In this document: in pieces, positions 55,034 to 63,991 of the stretch
Position numbering within the stretch: position 1 is the first letter of the stretch
Layout: each line of letters begins with the position of its first letter
NCBI GenBank assembly: GCA_023410575.1
Contig: JAEYPP010000083.1
Span: forward strand, 11,248-75,247
Origin: Bacillota bacterium
GTDB taxonomy: Bacteria > Bacillota > Clostridia > Lachnospirales > Lachnospiraceae
Reading direction: 5' to 3'
Length of the DNA: 64,000 bases
Translations under genes and position numbers: made by a program
Notes under the pieces: generated by a model
Seen by the model: only the letters and a program-made list of their open reading frames with translations
What the model was told of the DNA's origin: nothing
The model's database searches: none

Positions 55034-55180
55034 TAAAACACTCCTTTCAAAATACACACTATTTTCTATAATAAAATATGAACTGTAGAATCAATGTTTT
55101 ATTCTATATATATTTGGTTAACCGTACTATACTAAGTACTTTTTAACAATAATAATCCATAAATCAACTATGATATTACT

Positions 55181-55186
55181 AGTATA
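55181..55186 (-). promoter_or_regulatory. -10 element of the hemerythrin gene
   Basis: TATACT on the minus strand; predicted start 55174, 141 bases before the ATG. No good -35 box. Confidence 0.6.
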
Positions 55187-55206
55187 AATTCAAGAAACGA
55201 TAAATT

Positions 55207-55224
55207 CAGTAGCTATGGCTACAA
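55207..55224. promoter_or_regulatory. HcpR/Fnr-like operator at hemerythrin / regulator
   Basis: CAGTAGCTATGGCTACAA matches the reverse complement of the hcp operator at 16 of 18 positions. Its centre (55215.5) is 41.5 bp upstream of the predicted hemerythrin start and 168 bp upstream of the regulator ATG, so it could also serve autoregulation. Confidence 0.75.
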
Positions 55225-55383
55225 AATTATGTGTATGATTTTAATTTTCGTGTTACAATGTTATTACTACGTAAACATGTAGGATTTGTTTGAGGAATAT
55301 ATCATTATTAACATAATTGATTAACGTAGTGTTTCAGTGTATTAAGTGCATTGTATAAACTGGAACATTAGAAAGGGGCTTAT

Positions 55384-56079
55384 ATGAAGCTTTTCAAGAA
55401 TATTTTATTACAATGTCCGCTTTTTAAAGGAATATCTTTTGAAGACATAGAACATATCATGCAATGTTTTGCTCTCTCTCCCTATCGTTGTAATGCAGAT
55501 GACTATGTTATTCTCTCAGGTGATCAAGTCAATTACGTTTACATTATACTAGAAGGAAGTGTTGAACTCATTAAGGAAACGTATTCTGGAAGTCGGCATA
55601 TCATTGCAATTCTTGGTCCCTCTCATATGTTTGGAGAAGGAATTGTATGTACTAGTCATCGCATTTCACCAGTTACTGTTCGAACAAAAGAACCGACCGT
55701 ACTTCTCAAATTTTCTTATCAGAATATCATGAATCCTTGCTCGAATGCATGTAGCTTTCATACTCAGTTGATATTTAATATGATGTTACTGCTTGGTGAT
55801 AAAAATTATGTACTAAATCAAAAAATGGAATTACTGATGATAAAGGGAATGAGAGAAAAACTGGCTACCTACCTTCTTAGTGAAAAGCAAAGAAATAACT
55901 GTGATAAATTTGCCATAACGATGAATCGCAATGAACTTGCCGACTATCTAAACGTCTCTCGTCCAAGTATGAGCCGAGAATTAGGACGTATGCGAGAAGA
56001 AGGTATTATTGACTATCAAAAGAATACCTTTCATTTACTAGATTTAGAGCAATTAACAGAATGTGCAGAAACTATGTAA
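55384..56079 (+). CDS. Crp/Fnr-family regulator, HcpR-like
   Basis: 231 residues. Cyclic-nucleotide-type beta-barrel (~15-115, YVYIILEGSVELIKE, MFGEGIVC), dimer helix (~125-150) and winged helix with MNRNELADYLNVSRPSMSREL (~182-203). Cys residues are scattered (11, 28, 37, 90, 118, 122) but there is no classic Fnr N-terminal cluster. The neighbouring hemerythrin gene and the shared palindrome at hcp suggest it is the HcpR-type activator of NO/hydroxylamine defence; the ligand, possibly heme as in other HcpR, is not visible. GAAAGGGG precedes the ATG. Confidence 0.85.
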   Translation: MKLFKNILLQCPLFKGISFEDIEHIMQCFALSPYRCNADDYVILSGDQVNYVYIILEGSVELIKETYSGSRHIIAILGPSHMFGEGIVCTSHRISPVTVRTKEPTVLLKFSYQNIMNPCSNACSFHTQLIFNMMLLLGDKNYVLNQKMELLMIKGMREKLATYLLSEKQRNNCDKFAITMNRNELADYLNVSRPSMSRELGRMREEGIIDYQKNTFHLLDLEQLTECAETM

Positions 56080-56163
56080 TACAAGCAAACTCCCATTAAG
56101 ACTAGCGTGCCATAGGCTTCTATACATAAATTAGGAGCAAACTGTTATGAAGTCGTTGGTACT

Positions 56164-56186
56164 AAGAGCCTGTATATTAGGCTCTT
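56164..56186. terminator. Hairpin between convergent regulator and MATE genes
   Basis: AAGAGCCT and AGGCTCTT with a seven-base loop. It overlaps the MATE stop codon. No U-run on either side, so termination would be weak. Confidence 0.4.
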
Positions 56187-57516
56187 ACATACCGAACTTA
56201 ATCTTCTTTTCTCGCTGTAATAAAACAAAAACGATAAGGAACGTCAATGCTTCTGCAAACGGAACTGCAAGCCAAATTCCATCAGCACCTATAAAAACCG
56301 GTAGTATCAAAACAAAACAACAGCTTAGTATAATACCACGTAACAATGTGATTCCCATTGCATACTGTGGTTGCATAACGGATTGAAAATAGTTACTACC
56401 AAAAATATTTAGATTCACAAAGATAAATGCTATAAAATACATTCGGATTGCTGGGACAGATAATGCTAAAATCTCATCCGTCGCATTGATAAAAATATGG
56501 GTAATCAGTTCAGGAAATAAAACACCCACCATTACAATCACCATGCCAATCATTGCAGTACAAACCATACCAAGCTTTTGTACCTCTGACACACGCTTTT
56601 TTTTACCTGCACCGAAGTTAACTGCAAGAATGGGCTGAGCAGCTTGTGCAACACCATTTGCCAATGACAATACAACAATAGAGCTATTCGCTATGATACT
56701 ATAGACAGTAATACCGATATCACCAATGTATTTCACGAGCTGAATGTTAAATAGTAATGTGACAACGCCATTTGTCATCTCAACTAAGAAGCTTGAGAAC
56801 CCATTCGTTATGATTCTCCCAAGTCTTTGTTTACTAAATCCATGACGTACTATCTTTAATGTATTGGATTTATGAAAAAAATGAGTAATCAAAATGAGTA
56901 CTGTTATTGTACTACCAAGTACAGTTGCGATAGCACCACCACTCATTCCTAAATTTAGTTCATAGATAAATATATAATCAAGTATTATATTGGATACACC
57001 ACCAGAGATTACTCCAATCATAGCAAGTGTAGGATTCTTATCATTACGGACAAATGCTTGTAACATTGAGGAGAACATAAAAATCGGAGTACTACTTACT
57101 AAAATAAGTGCATATTCCTTCGCAAGATAAAATGTCACATTAGTTGCTCCTAACAGATGCAATACTGAGTCTAAAAATGTATGCAAAACTATGAATAGGA
57201 TGATGGATGTTACTGCTGTAGAAATTGTACTTGTTGTGAAATACTTTTTTCCTAATTCATAATCATTACTGCCTTGTGCTACGGACATTAAAACAGAACC
57301 ACCAACACCAAATAATAAACCAAGCCCAGAAAATAAAGCAAAAATTGGTAATATAATATTTAAAGCTGCAATACCATCGGGACCTACTCCCTTACCGATC
57401 ATTATGGTATCTGCTAGAATATAGATCGATGTTACTAAGGTCGCACTAATGGATGGTAATAAATAATGCATAAAAATCTTTCTTGTAGAGCCTTTTGTTA
57501 AATCAATCTGTTTCAT
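56185..57516 (-). CDS. MATE-family multidrug/Na+ exporter
   Basis: 443 residues, about twelve membrane helices in two six-helix halves; each half begins with the MATE-type hydrophobic block (PSISATLVTSIYILADTIMIG, and YIGDIGITVYSIIANSSIVV). These exporters use Na+ or H+ to expel cationic compounds, which would fit a Na+-based energy economy. Substrate unknown. GAGGTTAT precedes the ATG. Single gene. Confidence 0.9.
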   Translation of the reverse strand: MKQIDLTKGSTRKIFMHYLLPSISATLVTSIYILADTIMIGKGVGPDGIAALNIILPIFALFSGLGLLFGVGGSVLMSVAQGSNDYELGKKYFTTSTISTAVTSIILFIVLHTFLDSVLHLLGATNVTFYLAKEYALILVSSTPIFMFSSMLQAFVRNDKNPTLAMIGVISGGVSNIILDYIFIYELNLGMSGGAIATVLGSTITVLILITHFFHKSNTLKIVRHGFSKQRLGRIITNGFSSFLVEMTNGVVTLLFNIQLVKYIGDIGITVYSIIANSSIVVLSLANGVAQAAQPILAVNFGAGKKKRVSEVQKLGMVCTAMIGMVIVMVGVLFPELITHIFINATDEILALSVPAIRMYFIAFIFVNLNIFGSNYFQSVMQPQYAMGITLLRGIILSCCFVLILPVFIGADGIWLAVPFAEALTFLIVFVLLQREKKIKFGM

Positions 57517-57752
57517 ATAACCTCTTTTCGTAATTCAGAATTTCATGTTCCATACTTATTTTGCGATGTTAACTATGCATTTCTTCTTAGGAAGTTTATT
57601 TTACAAGGCAAAAAAAATGGATAGTCCAGTTGATTCCCCAACCTTCTTATCCAACATATATTTAATGAAATCGCCATAAAACGAGCAAAAAGAATAATAA
57701 CATAAGAGCATGAATCCGTCAACGCACATTTTCTAGGAGATTTTTTCCCTAA

Positions 57753-58031
57753 TTATTGATATCCTTTTAAAATTGTACGTAATGCACTTGCGCTACTACT
57801 ATGGGAACGTTCAATTACAATATCATTCTTCTCAGATTCCGAAATTGCACATCGAACCATCTTATGGGATACTGTTGATGTAAACAAGATCATTAGATCA
57901 GGTGTACCAATCTGATCCTTTAAATTAGATGCCATTTTCGTAAATACTTTAGCTTTACATTTATACTCTTTGCAAATTTCCTTATATTGTTTTTCCATTC
58001 TTTCATTCCCACCAATAATTACAATACTCAT
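57753..58031 (-). CDS. DUF2325 small protein
   Basis: 92 residues, a Rossmann-like fold (SIVIIGGNERMEKQYKEIC, DLMILFTSTVSHKMV). It matches the DUF2325 family, often found near iron or stress genes in Firmicutes; function unknown. GGAGGTAATTC precedes the ATG. A Fur-like box overlaps its probable promoter. Confidence 0.8.
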   Translation of the reverse strand: MSIVIIGGNERMEKQYKEICKEYKCKAKVFTKMASNLKDQIGTPDLMILFTSTVSHKMVRCAISESEKNDIVIERSHSSSASALRTILKGYQ

Positions 58032-58100
58032 GAATTACCTCCATCTGCTTATGATTTTATCTCTTATTACTTATATATTCCCTTCTAGTACATTACTTTA

Positions 58101-58115
58101 TGATAACGATTCTCA
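58101..58115. promoter_or_regulatory. Fur-like box upstream of the DUF2325 gene
   Basis: TGATAACGATTCTCA matches the 7-1-7 Fur consensus TGATAATNATTATCA at 12 of 14 defined positions. On the minus strand it overlaps a possible TTTACA-16-TATCAT promoter ~70 bases before the start codon. Confidence 0.55.
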
Positions 58116-58344
58116 TTTACATGTAAAGTATAAAGGAAGAGCGCCACCATGTCAAGACTTATTTGAGAATCACTCTCATTTAACAATTTTAGGCCCTTAC
58201 GTACCGTTACGAACTTCATTCAAGCGAAAGCGTGTTGCTAAAAAAGAAGACATATTTAGTAAATTGTCTACTAAGGATGTCTTCTAATATCATTTAATTA
58301 TATATTCTTATGTAATTAACATACTCATTTGTCATAAATATTAA
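58116..58344. other. Gene-free stretch between DUF2325 and SulP genes
   Basis: No convincing gene or hairpin. A plus-strand open frame crosses here but begins inside the DUF2325 gene and has no ribosome site. Confidence 0.4.
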
Positions 58345-59997
58345 TTATGCTGCACAAATCTCAGACGCGCGTGATAACGCACTATCAATACTATCGCATA
58401 TGTTCTCTAAGCCAACCTCTTCAACAAATCCAGCCTTACTCATTGCCTGCATAGGTTGTTCCAGGACATGAGAAAAAATCATTGTGACCTGATGTTCTTT
58501 TAGTCTTTGTTGAATCTTTATTAAATGGTTCATAGCTGTAGCATCAATTGCTGGAACGCTACGCATTCGAATAATTACGACTTGAACCTTTTCATCAATT
58601 ACCTCTGTCAATTGAATTAACTTATCCGCCGCACCAAAGAACATGGGTCCTGACACCTCAAATACAAGTGTATTTTTAGGAACTTCTTTTAAATGTAATG
58701 CTTCTGGGTCATTTTCTTCATCAATACTATCGACTGAGTGAAGATATTTCCATCCCTTTACTTCAGTTACATCTGCCATTCGTTTCATAAATAAAACACA
58801 GGACATCACAATACCTACTTCAATAGCGAGAACTAAATCAAAAGCAAAAGTCAAAATACAAGATGCCAGTAATACTGCCAAATCGGACTTTGGCGCTTTT
58901 TTATAAGCAAGAAAAGCTTTAATGTTAAACATATTATAGGAAACAACTATCAAAATTGCTGCAAGTACACAAAGTGGTACGTACTGAATGAGTGGCATAC
59001 ATACCATTAGGAAGAAAAATAGAGTTAGTCCATGAAAAATTGCTGCAATTGGTGTTCTTCCATTATTCTTTACATTGGCAATCGACCTTGCAACACCACC
59101 TGTTGCAGGAATACAACCGAAGATTCCTAGAACACTATTGGCTACCCCTTGTGCTATTAGTTCCATATTCGCACGGTGTCTTGAGTTAATCATCCCATCG
59201 GTAACAACAGCAGACAATAGTGCTTGCATTGCAACTAAGATAGCGATTGTAAATGCAGGTTGCATTAAAGCAAAAAATTCATCTAAGGTGATTGCTTCAA
59301 AGCCTGTAATACTAAGTGTTTTGTTAATCATACCAAGTGTTTTCACATCCATTTTAGCAAAGTATGCAATTGCGGTACCAACTACCAATACAATCAAAGA
59401 ATTAGGTATTACTTTATTAATCTTGGGCCAAATTACCAAAATCACAATACATAATACTCCAAGTAATACTCCACTCCAATTGATTTGAGATAAATGTGAA
59501 AAGTATTTCATCCATTTCGCAAAGAAATTCGTTGGCATTTTATCAATTGTCAGACCTAAAAAGTCTTTTATTTCAAGTGTAAAAATCGTAATCGCTATAC
59601 CACCAGTAAATCCAATTGTAATGGGTGCTGGGATATATTTTATCATACGACCAAACTTAAACAGCCCCATCAAAATTAACATTACTCCTGCCATAACTGT
59701 TGCAATCATTAATCCATTCATACCGTAACCATTAATAATACCTTGTGTGATTATAATAAATGCTCCAGTCGGTCCAGTAATTTGTACACGACTACCTCCA
59801 AGGATTGCTACTAAGATACTTGAGATAATTGCTGAATAAATCCCACGTTCCGCTGAAACACCACATCCAAGTGCAAATGCAATCGATAACGGTAAGGCAA
59901 TAATTGCGACAATAATTCCAGCCATCATATCTTTCATCAACTGTTGCCCACTATAGTTTTTCATGACACTAAATAGCTTTGGCTTTATTTTTTCCAT
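58345..59997 (-). CDS. SulP-family anion transporter with STAS domain
   Basis: 550 residues. About twelve to fourteen membrane segments (~15-410), with the family block GPTGAFIIITQGIINGYG and the SulP segment IPATGGVARSIANVKNNGRTP (shortened here, ~265-285). A C-terminal cytoplasmic STAS domain (~430-545) has VIIRMRSVPAIDATAM. Members carry sulfate, bicarbonate or dicarboxylates; the ion here is unknown, and no carbonic anhydrase or sulfate gene is adjacent. Confidence 0.9.
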   Translation of the reverse strand: MEKIKPKLFSVMKNYSGQQLMKDMMAGIIVAIIALPLSIAFALGCGVSAERGIYSAIISSILVAILGGSRVQITGPTGAFIIITQGIINGYGMNGLMIATVMAGVMLILMGLFKFGRMIKYIPAPITIGFTGGIAITIFTLEIKDFLGLTIDKMPTNFFAKWMKYFSHLSQINWSGVLLGVLCIVILVIWPKINKVIPNSLIVLVVGTAIAYFAKMDVKTLGMINKTLSITGFEAITLDEFFALMQPAFTIAILVAMQALLSAVVTDGMINSRHRANMELIAQGVANSVLGIFGCIPATGGVARSIANVKNNGRTPIAAIFHGLTLFFFLMVCMPLIQYVPLCVLAAILIVVSYNMFNIKAFLAYKKAPKSDLAVLLASCILTFAFDLVLAIEVGIVMSCVLFMKRMADVTEVKGWKYLHSVDSIDEENDPEALHLKEVPKNTLVFEVSGPMFFGAADKLIQLTEVIDEKVQVVIIRMRSVPAIDATAMNHLIKIQQRLKEHQVTMIFSHVLEQPMQAMSKAGFVEEVGLENICDSIDSALSRASEICAA

Positions 59998-60144
59998 TGT
60001 ACTTTAAACTCCATTTCTGTGCTTTTTAACAAACACACAAATTCTAGTCCTATCTTTTTTACTTAGCAATAGTTTCCGCAAAAGATTTGTAATTTCAGCG
60101 ATATGTCGATAATCTGTCTTTCTTTTCGTGTTTATTTCAACAAT

Positions 60145-61512
60145 TTACCATATCGTGATTAGTTTATGAAATAAGAACCAAAAATCATAATCTTCGGCTT
60201 CCTCTTTCGTAACAATCGGAATACGTTGATATACTTCACCATTGATAAAATATATCAAGTTACCAACTAACGTACCTTCTTTGCATGGTGCAACTATGTA
60301 GTCATCTAACGAAAGCTGCATTGTAACAGTCTCATCATCTCTCATTAACATTTTTTCATTTCGAATATCAGATTCTGGGCGAATCTTTACTGTTGTTGTT
60401 TTACCTTCAAAAACTGGAATTGTTCTTGGTATTTCTACAATTTCATCTTGTTGAATATGATTAAACAGGAAGGATACTTCATAATTATCCAAACCATAAT
60501 TCATTAATTTCCTTGTATCTGTCCATTTCAATTCTTTTCTCGGTGGCCAACCGGAACCTAGTACGGTACTAACTAATGTTTTTCCATTGCTGTCGATTGC
60601 CCCGACAAAGCAATAGCCCGCTTTTCCCGTATAGCCAGTCTTAATTCCCAATGCTCCTTCCATCATATATAAAAAACGATTCTTATTATTGACCGTAAAT
60701 GAACGTTTTTTATCGATGGAATCAAACTGATAAGTCTGTGTCTTAATTATGTGACAAAATTCTTTGTTCGTAATCGCATAACTCGCAATTAAAGATAAAT
60801 CTCTTGCGGTCGTATAATGACCATCTGCATCTAATCCATTAGGAGTTTTAAACTGAGTATGTTCTGCGCCCAATTCTTTTGCTCGCTTTGTCATCATGTC
60901 ACAAAATTCATCGACAGAACCACCAACATGCTCTGCTATTGCTACTGCTGTATCATTATGACTTTCTAACATCAAAGAATAAAGTAAATCACCTAGGAGA
61001 TATTGTTCACCAGTATTTATATTTAACTGAACATCTGGTTGGCATGCTGCATTCTTTGATACTGTTACTATCTCATCTAATTTAGCATTTTCCAAAACAA
61101 TAAGCAGTGTCATAATCTTTGTTGTACTGGCCATTGGCATTTCCTTATAAGCATCCTTAGCATATAGAACACGCCCATTCGAAGCATCCATTAAACATGC
61201 GGAAAGGGCGTTAAGTGTAAAGAGCTGTTTATCTTGTGTTTCAATTGGAATTGGAATATCTTGTATTTCCTCGTTTCTCGTTGTTTCTTCACCTTTTGAT
61301 AACTCAACAATATTCGAATGCTCACTCTTAGTTGGTAAGCCTGAGAATAAGTTCATCTTCTCTACAATCTTACATTTACTTGAAAAGCTACCAACACACA
61401 TACAGATTAAAACACATGTGATACCAAACATCTGATATTGCTTTCTTTTTACACGCTGTATTCGCTTTTCAATACTTTCTGCCTCAAACTTTTCACTCTT
61501 TCTTAATTTCAT
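60145..61512 (-). CDS. D-alanyl-D-alanine carboxypeptidase (S11, DacA/DacF-like)
   Basis: 455 residues. One N-terminal membrane segment (~29-44) after a basic start, then the S11 peptidase domain: S129-T-T-K132 (nucleophile and base), S184-H-N186, K291-T-G. A C-terminal PBP5-type domain (~335-430) follows. It trims the terminal D-Ala from peptidoglycan stems outside the membrane. AAGGATTTGCT precedes the ATG. 56 bases after the metallophosphoesterase stop on the same strand, so possibly co-transcribed. Confidence 0.92.
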   Translation of the reverse strand: MKLRKSEKFEAESIEKRIQRVKRKQYQMFGITCVLICMCVGSFSSKCKIVEKMNLFSGLPTKSEHSNIVELSKGEETTRNEEIQDIPIPIETQDKQLFTLNALSACLMDASNGRVLYAKDAYKEMPMASTTKIMTLLIVLENAKLDEIVTVSKNAACQPDVQLNINTGEQYLLGDLLYSLMLESHNDTAVAIAEHVGGSVDEFCDMMTKRAKELGAEHTQFKTPNGLDADGHYTTARDLSLIASYAITNKEFCHIIKTQTYQFDSIDKKRSFTVNNKNRFLYMMEGALGIKTGYTGKAGYCFVGAIDSNGKTLVSTVLGSGWPPRKELKWTDTRKLMNYGLDNYEVSFLFNHIQQDEIVEIPRTIPVFEGKTTTVKIRPESDIRNEKMLMRDDETVTMQLSLDDYIVAPCKEGTLVGNLIYFINGEVYQRIPIVTKEEAEDYDFWFLFHKLITIW

Positions 61513-61568
61513 AGCAAATCCTTATGGTAATCCTTAATTCATTTTATTTTCAAATCAATGGATTATTC

Positions 61569-62642
61569 CTATTGGCTGCTTAAATCAATGATTACAATCT
61601 CAGAATTACTCGCATTGCGCATTGCCATTCCCCAAACTCCGATACCAGAACTAACAATCGTATAAAAAGACTGTTCTTTACTTAGGCCATAAAGTCTCTC
61701 ATTTAAAAAGGAGGCAAAGATGGACATCGGAAAGAACTGTCCTGCATGTGTGTGTCCGGATAGTACGAGGTCAACCCCAAGCTCTTTTGCTTTTTCTAAT
61801 TCAACAGGTTGATGATCTACTAGGATTACTGGATAATTAAAGTTTACCAGTCCCATTAATTCTTTCAACGAAGAACGTTCCTTCTTCGATATAAAGGAAT
61901 TATTTCGATCCATTCTACCAACTAGATAAAAACATTGGTCAACGAATTCTATCTCATCCATAAGTACATGAACCCCTATTTGCTCCATCCGTTCTACAAG
62001 TGTCTCAATCTCACCACGTGCATACTCATGATTGCCAAGCACATAGTAAATCTTATATTGATTTGCTAATTGAGAAAATTTCTGATATGCAATTTCAAGC
62101 AAATCATCACTTGTACTTTCATCAAAGATATCCCCACCTAAAACAATATAATCTGGGTTTTGCTCCATTGCACAGGTCGAAATGTGATGAAAGGTTGCTT
62201 CATTCGTAGTAGTTCCAAGATGCATATCTGTAATTAACATAAGTCGAATATCTTTTGGTAATACCTTTTCTAATTTTATATCATAATTGACAACATGAAT
62301 TTTTTTTACATGTACGCTACTTAAGGCTGTAACAACGATTGCAAGAATAAAAATTACGATTCCATTGCCAGTAATTTTACGAAATGTATGATATATCTTT
62401 CGATTTAAATGTTTCAGTATAAAGCAAAGAAAATCAAATATAAGATAACATATAATTGCATAAACAACATATCCCATCAAATAAGTTCGAAAGAATGCAG
62501 TCAAAATTGAGAGTATTGCCGTTACTGACAAGAATACTCCACGATTATGCAAGCCCTTACGTAAAAAGCGATTCTGTTTCAGTTTACGTAAAATATATAG
62601 GATAGGAAAAAAACACAATAAAAATGATATAAGAATCTGCAA
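61569..62642 (-). CDS. Membrane-anchored metallophosphoesterase (YaeI-like)
   Basis: 357 residues from a TTG at 62642 with GGAAGGTGG eight bases upstream. Three to four membrane segments in the first ~110 residues, then a calcineurin-like domain with all metal motifs: DMHLG, GGDIFD, GNHEY, VDHQP and GHTHAGQ. The YaeI-type proteins are lipid (UDP-diacylglucosamine-like) or nucleotide phosphoesterases; the substrate is unknown. It precedes the D,D-carboxypeptidase gene, hinting at an envelope role. Confidence 0.88.
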   Translation of the reverse strand: MQILISFLLCFFPILYILRKLKQNRFLRKGLHNRGVFLSVTAILSILTAFFRTYLMGYVVYAIICYLIFDFLCFILKHLNRKIYHTFRKITGNGIVIFILAIVVTALSSVHVKKIHVVNYDIKLEKVLPKDIRLMLITDMHLGTTTNEATFHHISTCAMEQNPDYIVLGGDIFDESTSDDLLEIAYQKFSQLANQYKIYYVLGNHEYARGEIETLVERMEQIGVHVLMDEIEFVDQCFYLVGRMDRNNSFISKKERSSLKELMGLVNFNYPVILVDHQPVELEKAKELGVDLVLSGHTHAGQFFPMSIFASFLNERLYGLSKEQSFYTIVSSGIGVWGMAMRNASNSEIVIIDLSSQ

Positions 62643-62747
62643 TTATAAATCCACCTTCCGTTCATTTCGCTCGATTGCAACTAGCCTAATCTTGGCTTAT
62701 TATCTCCAAACTATGACTAAAATATAAGAATTCAAGGATTCAGAACA

Positions 62748-62815
62748 AAGTGTTTTGCTTGCAAAACACTCGCGCCAAGCGCGGTCGCGTAAGCGACATC
62801 TTCCTTTCGCGCTTG
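62748..62815. repeat. 68-bp dispersed structured repeat, copy 2
   Basis: Same sequence and orientation as 8798-8865 with one mismatch (62806). It lies upstream of the metallophosphoesterase gene and downstream of ddh. As in copy 1, a locus-specific inverted repeat follows ~30 bases later. Confidence 0.85.
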
Positions 62816-62845
62816 TGTGCTTACTTGCGTACTTCTTTTTGGACG

Positions 62846-62893
62846 TTTTTTATATACCAGGAAATTCGCAGGAATTTCCTGATATATAAAAAA
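62846..62893. repeat. Inverted repeat beside dispersed repeat copy 2
   Basis: Arms of 22 bases (62846-62867 and 62872-62893) with one mismatch and a four-base loop; inner part CAGGAAATTC/GAATTTCCTG. It abuts the ddh terminator and shares no sequence with the dyad beside copy 1. Confidence 0.8.
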
Positions 62894-62930
62894 GATGCCA
62901 ATATACCTCAATTTAGATATATTGACATCT
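62893..62930 (-). terminator. Terminator of ddh
   Basis: AGATGTCAATATA and TATATTGGCATCT arms (one G-U) on the minus strand, followed by TTTTTTATATAT; 12 bases past the stop. Confidence 0.85.
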
Positions 62931-62941
62931 TGTGCTTATAA

Positions 62942-63928
62942 CTACAGCATTTTCTCACGTAACTCAGCTCCAGATTTAGGAGAAAGATACGCTGGTGCAA
63001 TATCAAAAACTGTCTTACATCCGCAACTACCTTCTTTTGCTAAACGGGCTGCAGCTCTTGCATAAGCTACAAGAACTGACGCAGTGAATTCTGGGTTAGA
63101 ATCTAACTTTAAGCTATATTCAATGATGTGGTTGTTTTCTAAATTAACTCCAGTCTTTCCACTACGAATGACAAAGCCACCATGAGGAATTCCACTGTGA
63201 TTCTTCTTTAATTCTTCTTCGCTAATAAAATGTACGGTTGTATCATAATCAGCAAAGTAATTCGGCATAGTTTTGATTTCCTGTTCAATCTTTGCCTTAT
63301 CAGCACCTACTTTTGCTACAACAAAACATTCACGAGTATGTTTTTGTCTAGTTGTTAACTCTGGATTACTACCTTCTCTTACTTGTGTTAATGCATCTTC
63401 AACAGGAATTGTGTATTGCTTTGCATCCTGTACACCTTCAATACGACGAATAGCATCCGAATGTCCCTGACTTACACCTTTTCCCCAGAATGTATAATCA
63501 GTACCATTAGGTAAGATTGCGTTTGCGTATAATCGATTTAAGGAGAACATACCTGGATCCCAGCCAACGGAAATAATTCCAACTTTTTTTCCAGCTTTTG
63601 CTGCTTCATCTACTTTCTCAAAATGAGTTGGAATATTTGCATGTGTATCAAAACTATCAATTACGTTAAAATCCTTTGCGAGCATCTTTGTCTGCTCAGG
63701 TAAATCTGTTGCACTACCACCACAAAGAATCATAACATCAATTTTATCTTTATAATCTAAAACATCATTTACATGAGCAACAGTAACGTCTTTGGTTAAG
63801 ATCTTTACTGTTTCAGGAGCTCTTCTTGTAAATACTGCAACCAATTCACAATCGTCATTTTGTTTAATTGCGCATTCAACGCCTTTTCCTAAATTTCCAT
63901 AACCATAAATACCGATACGTATCGACAT
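62942..63928 (-). CDS. ddh: meso-Diaminopimelate D-dehydrogenase
   Basis: 328 residues, the usual length. N-terminal NADPH fold with GIYGYGNLGKGVE; substrate regions CGGSATDLPEQ, FDTHANIP, GWDPGMFSLNR and the HSGIPHGGFV block. It makes meso-diaminopimelate from tetrahydrodipicolinate and ammonia in one step, feeding lysine and peptidoglycan synthesis. AAAGGAGAAT precedes the ATG. Single gene with its own terminator. Confidence 0.95.
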   Translation of the reverse strand: MSIRIGIYGYGNLGKGVECAIKQNDDCELVAVFTRRAPETVKILTKDVTVAHVNDVLDYKDKIDVMILCGGSATDLPEQTKMLAKDFNVIDSFDTHANIPTHFEKVDEAAKAGKKVGIISVGWDPGMFSLNRLYANAILPNGTDYTFWGKGVSQGHSDAIRRIEGVQDAKQYTIPVEDALTQVREGSNPELTTRQKHTRECFVVAKVGADKAKIEQEIKTMPNYFADYDTTVHFISEEELKKNHSGIPHGGFVIRSGKTGVNLENNHIIEYSLKLDSNPEFTASVLVAYARAAARLAKEGSCGCKTVFDIAPAYLSPKSGAELREKML

Positions 63929-63985
63929 AATGTATTCTCCTTTTCTTTCTCTGTTCGCATATTATTCCGATATGTGACCTCGTTT

Positions 63986-63991
63986 AGTATA
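63986..63991 (-). promoter_or_regulatory. Extended -10 of ddh
   Basis: TGC-TATACT on the minus strand, ~58 bases before the ATG. Any -35 or leader further upstream lies outside the window. Confidence 0.55.

Noticed and set aside
57970..58287. Plus-strand 105-codon frame
   Set aside because: It begins inside the DUF2325 gene on the other strand, crosses the Fur-like box, and has no ribosome site or recognisable domain.
62750..62941. Plus-strand frame whose peptide resembles one at 8737-9012
   Set aside because: The similarity comes only from the shared 68-bp non-coding repeat; outside it the two frames differ and neither has a ribosome site.
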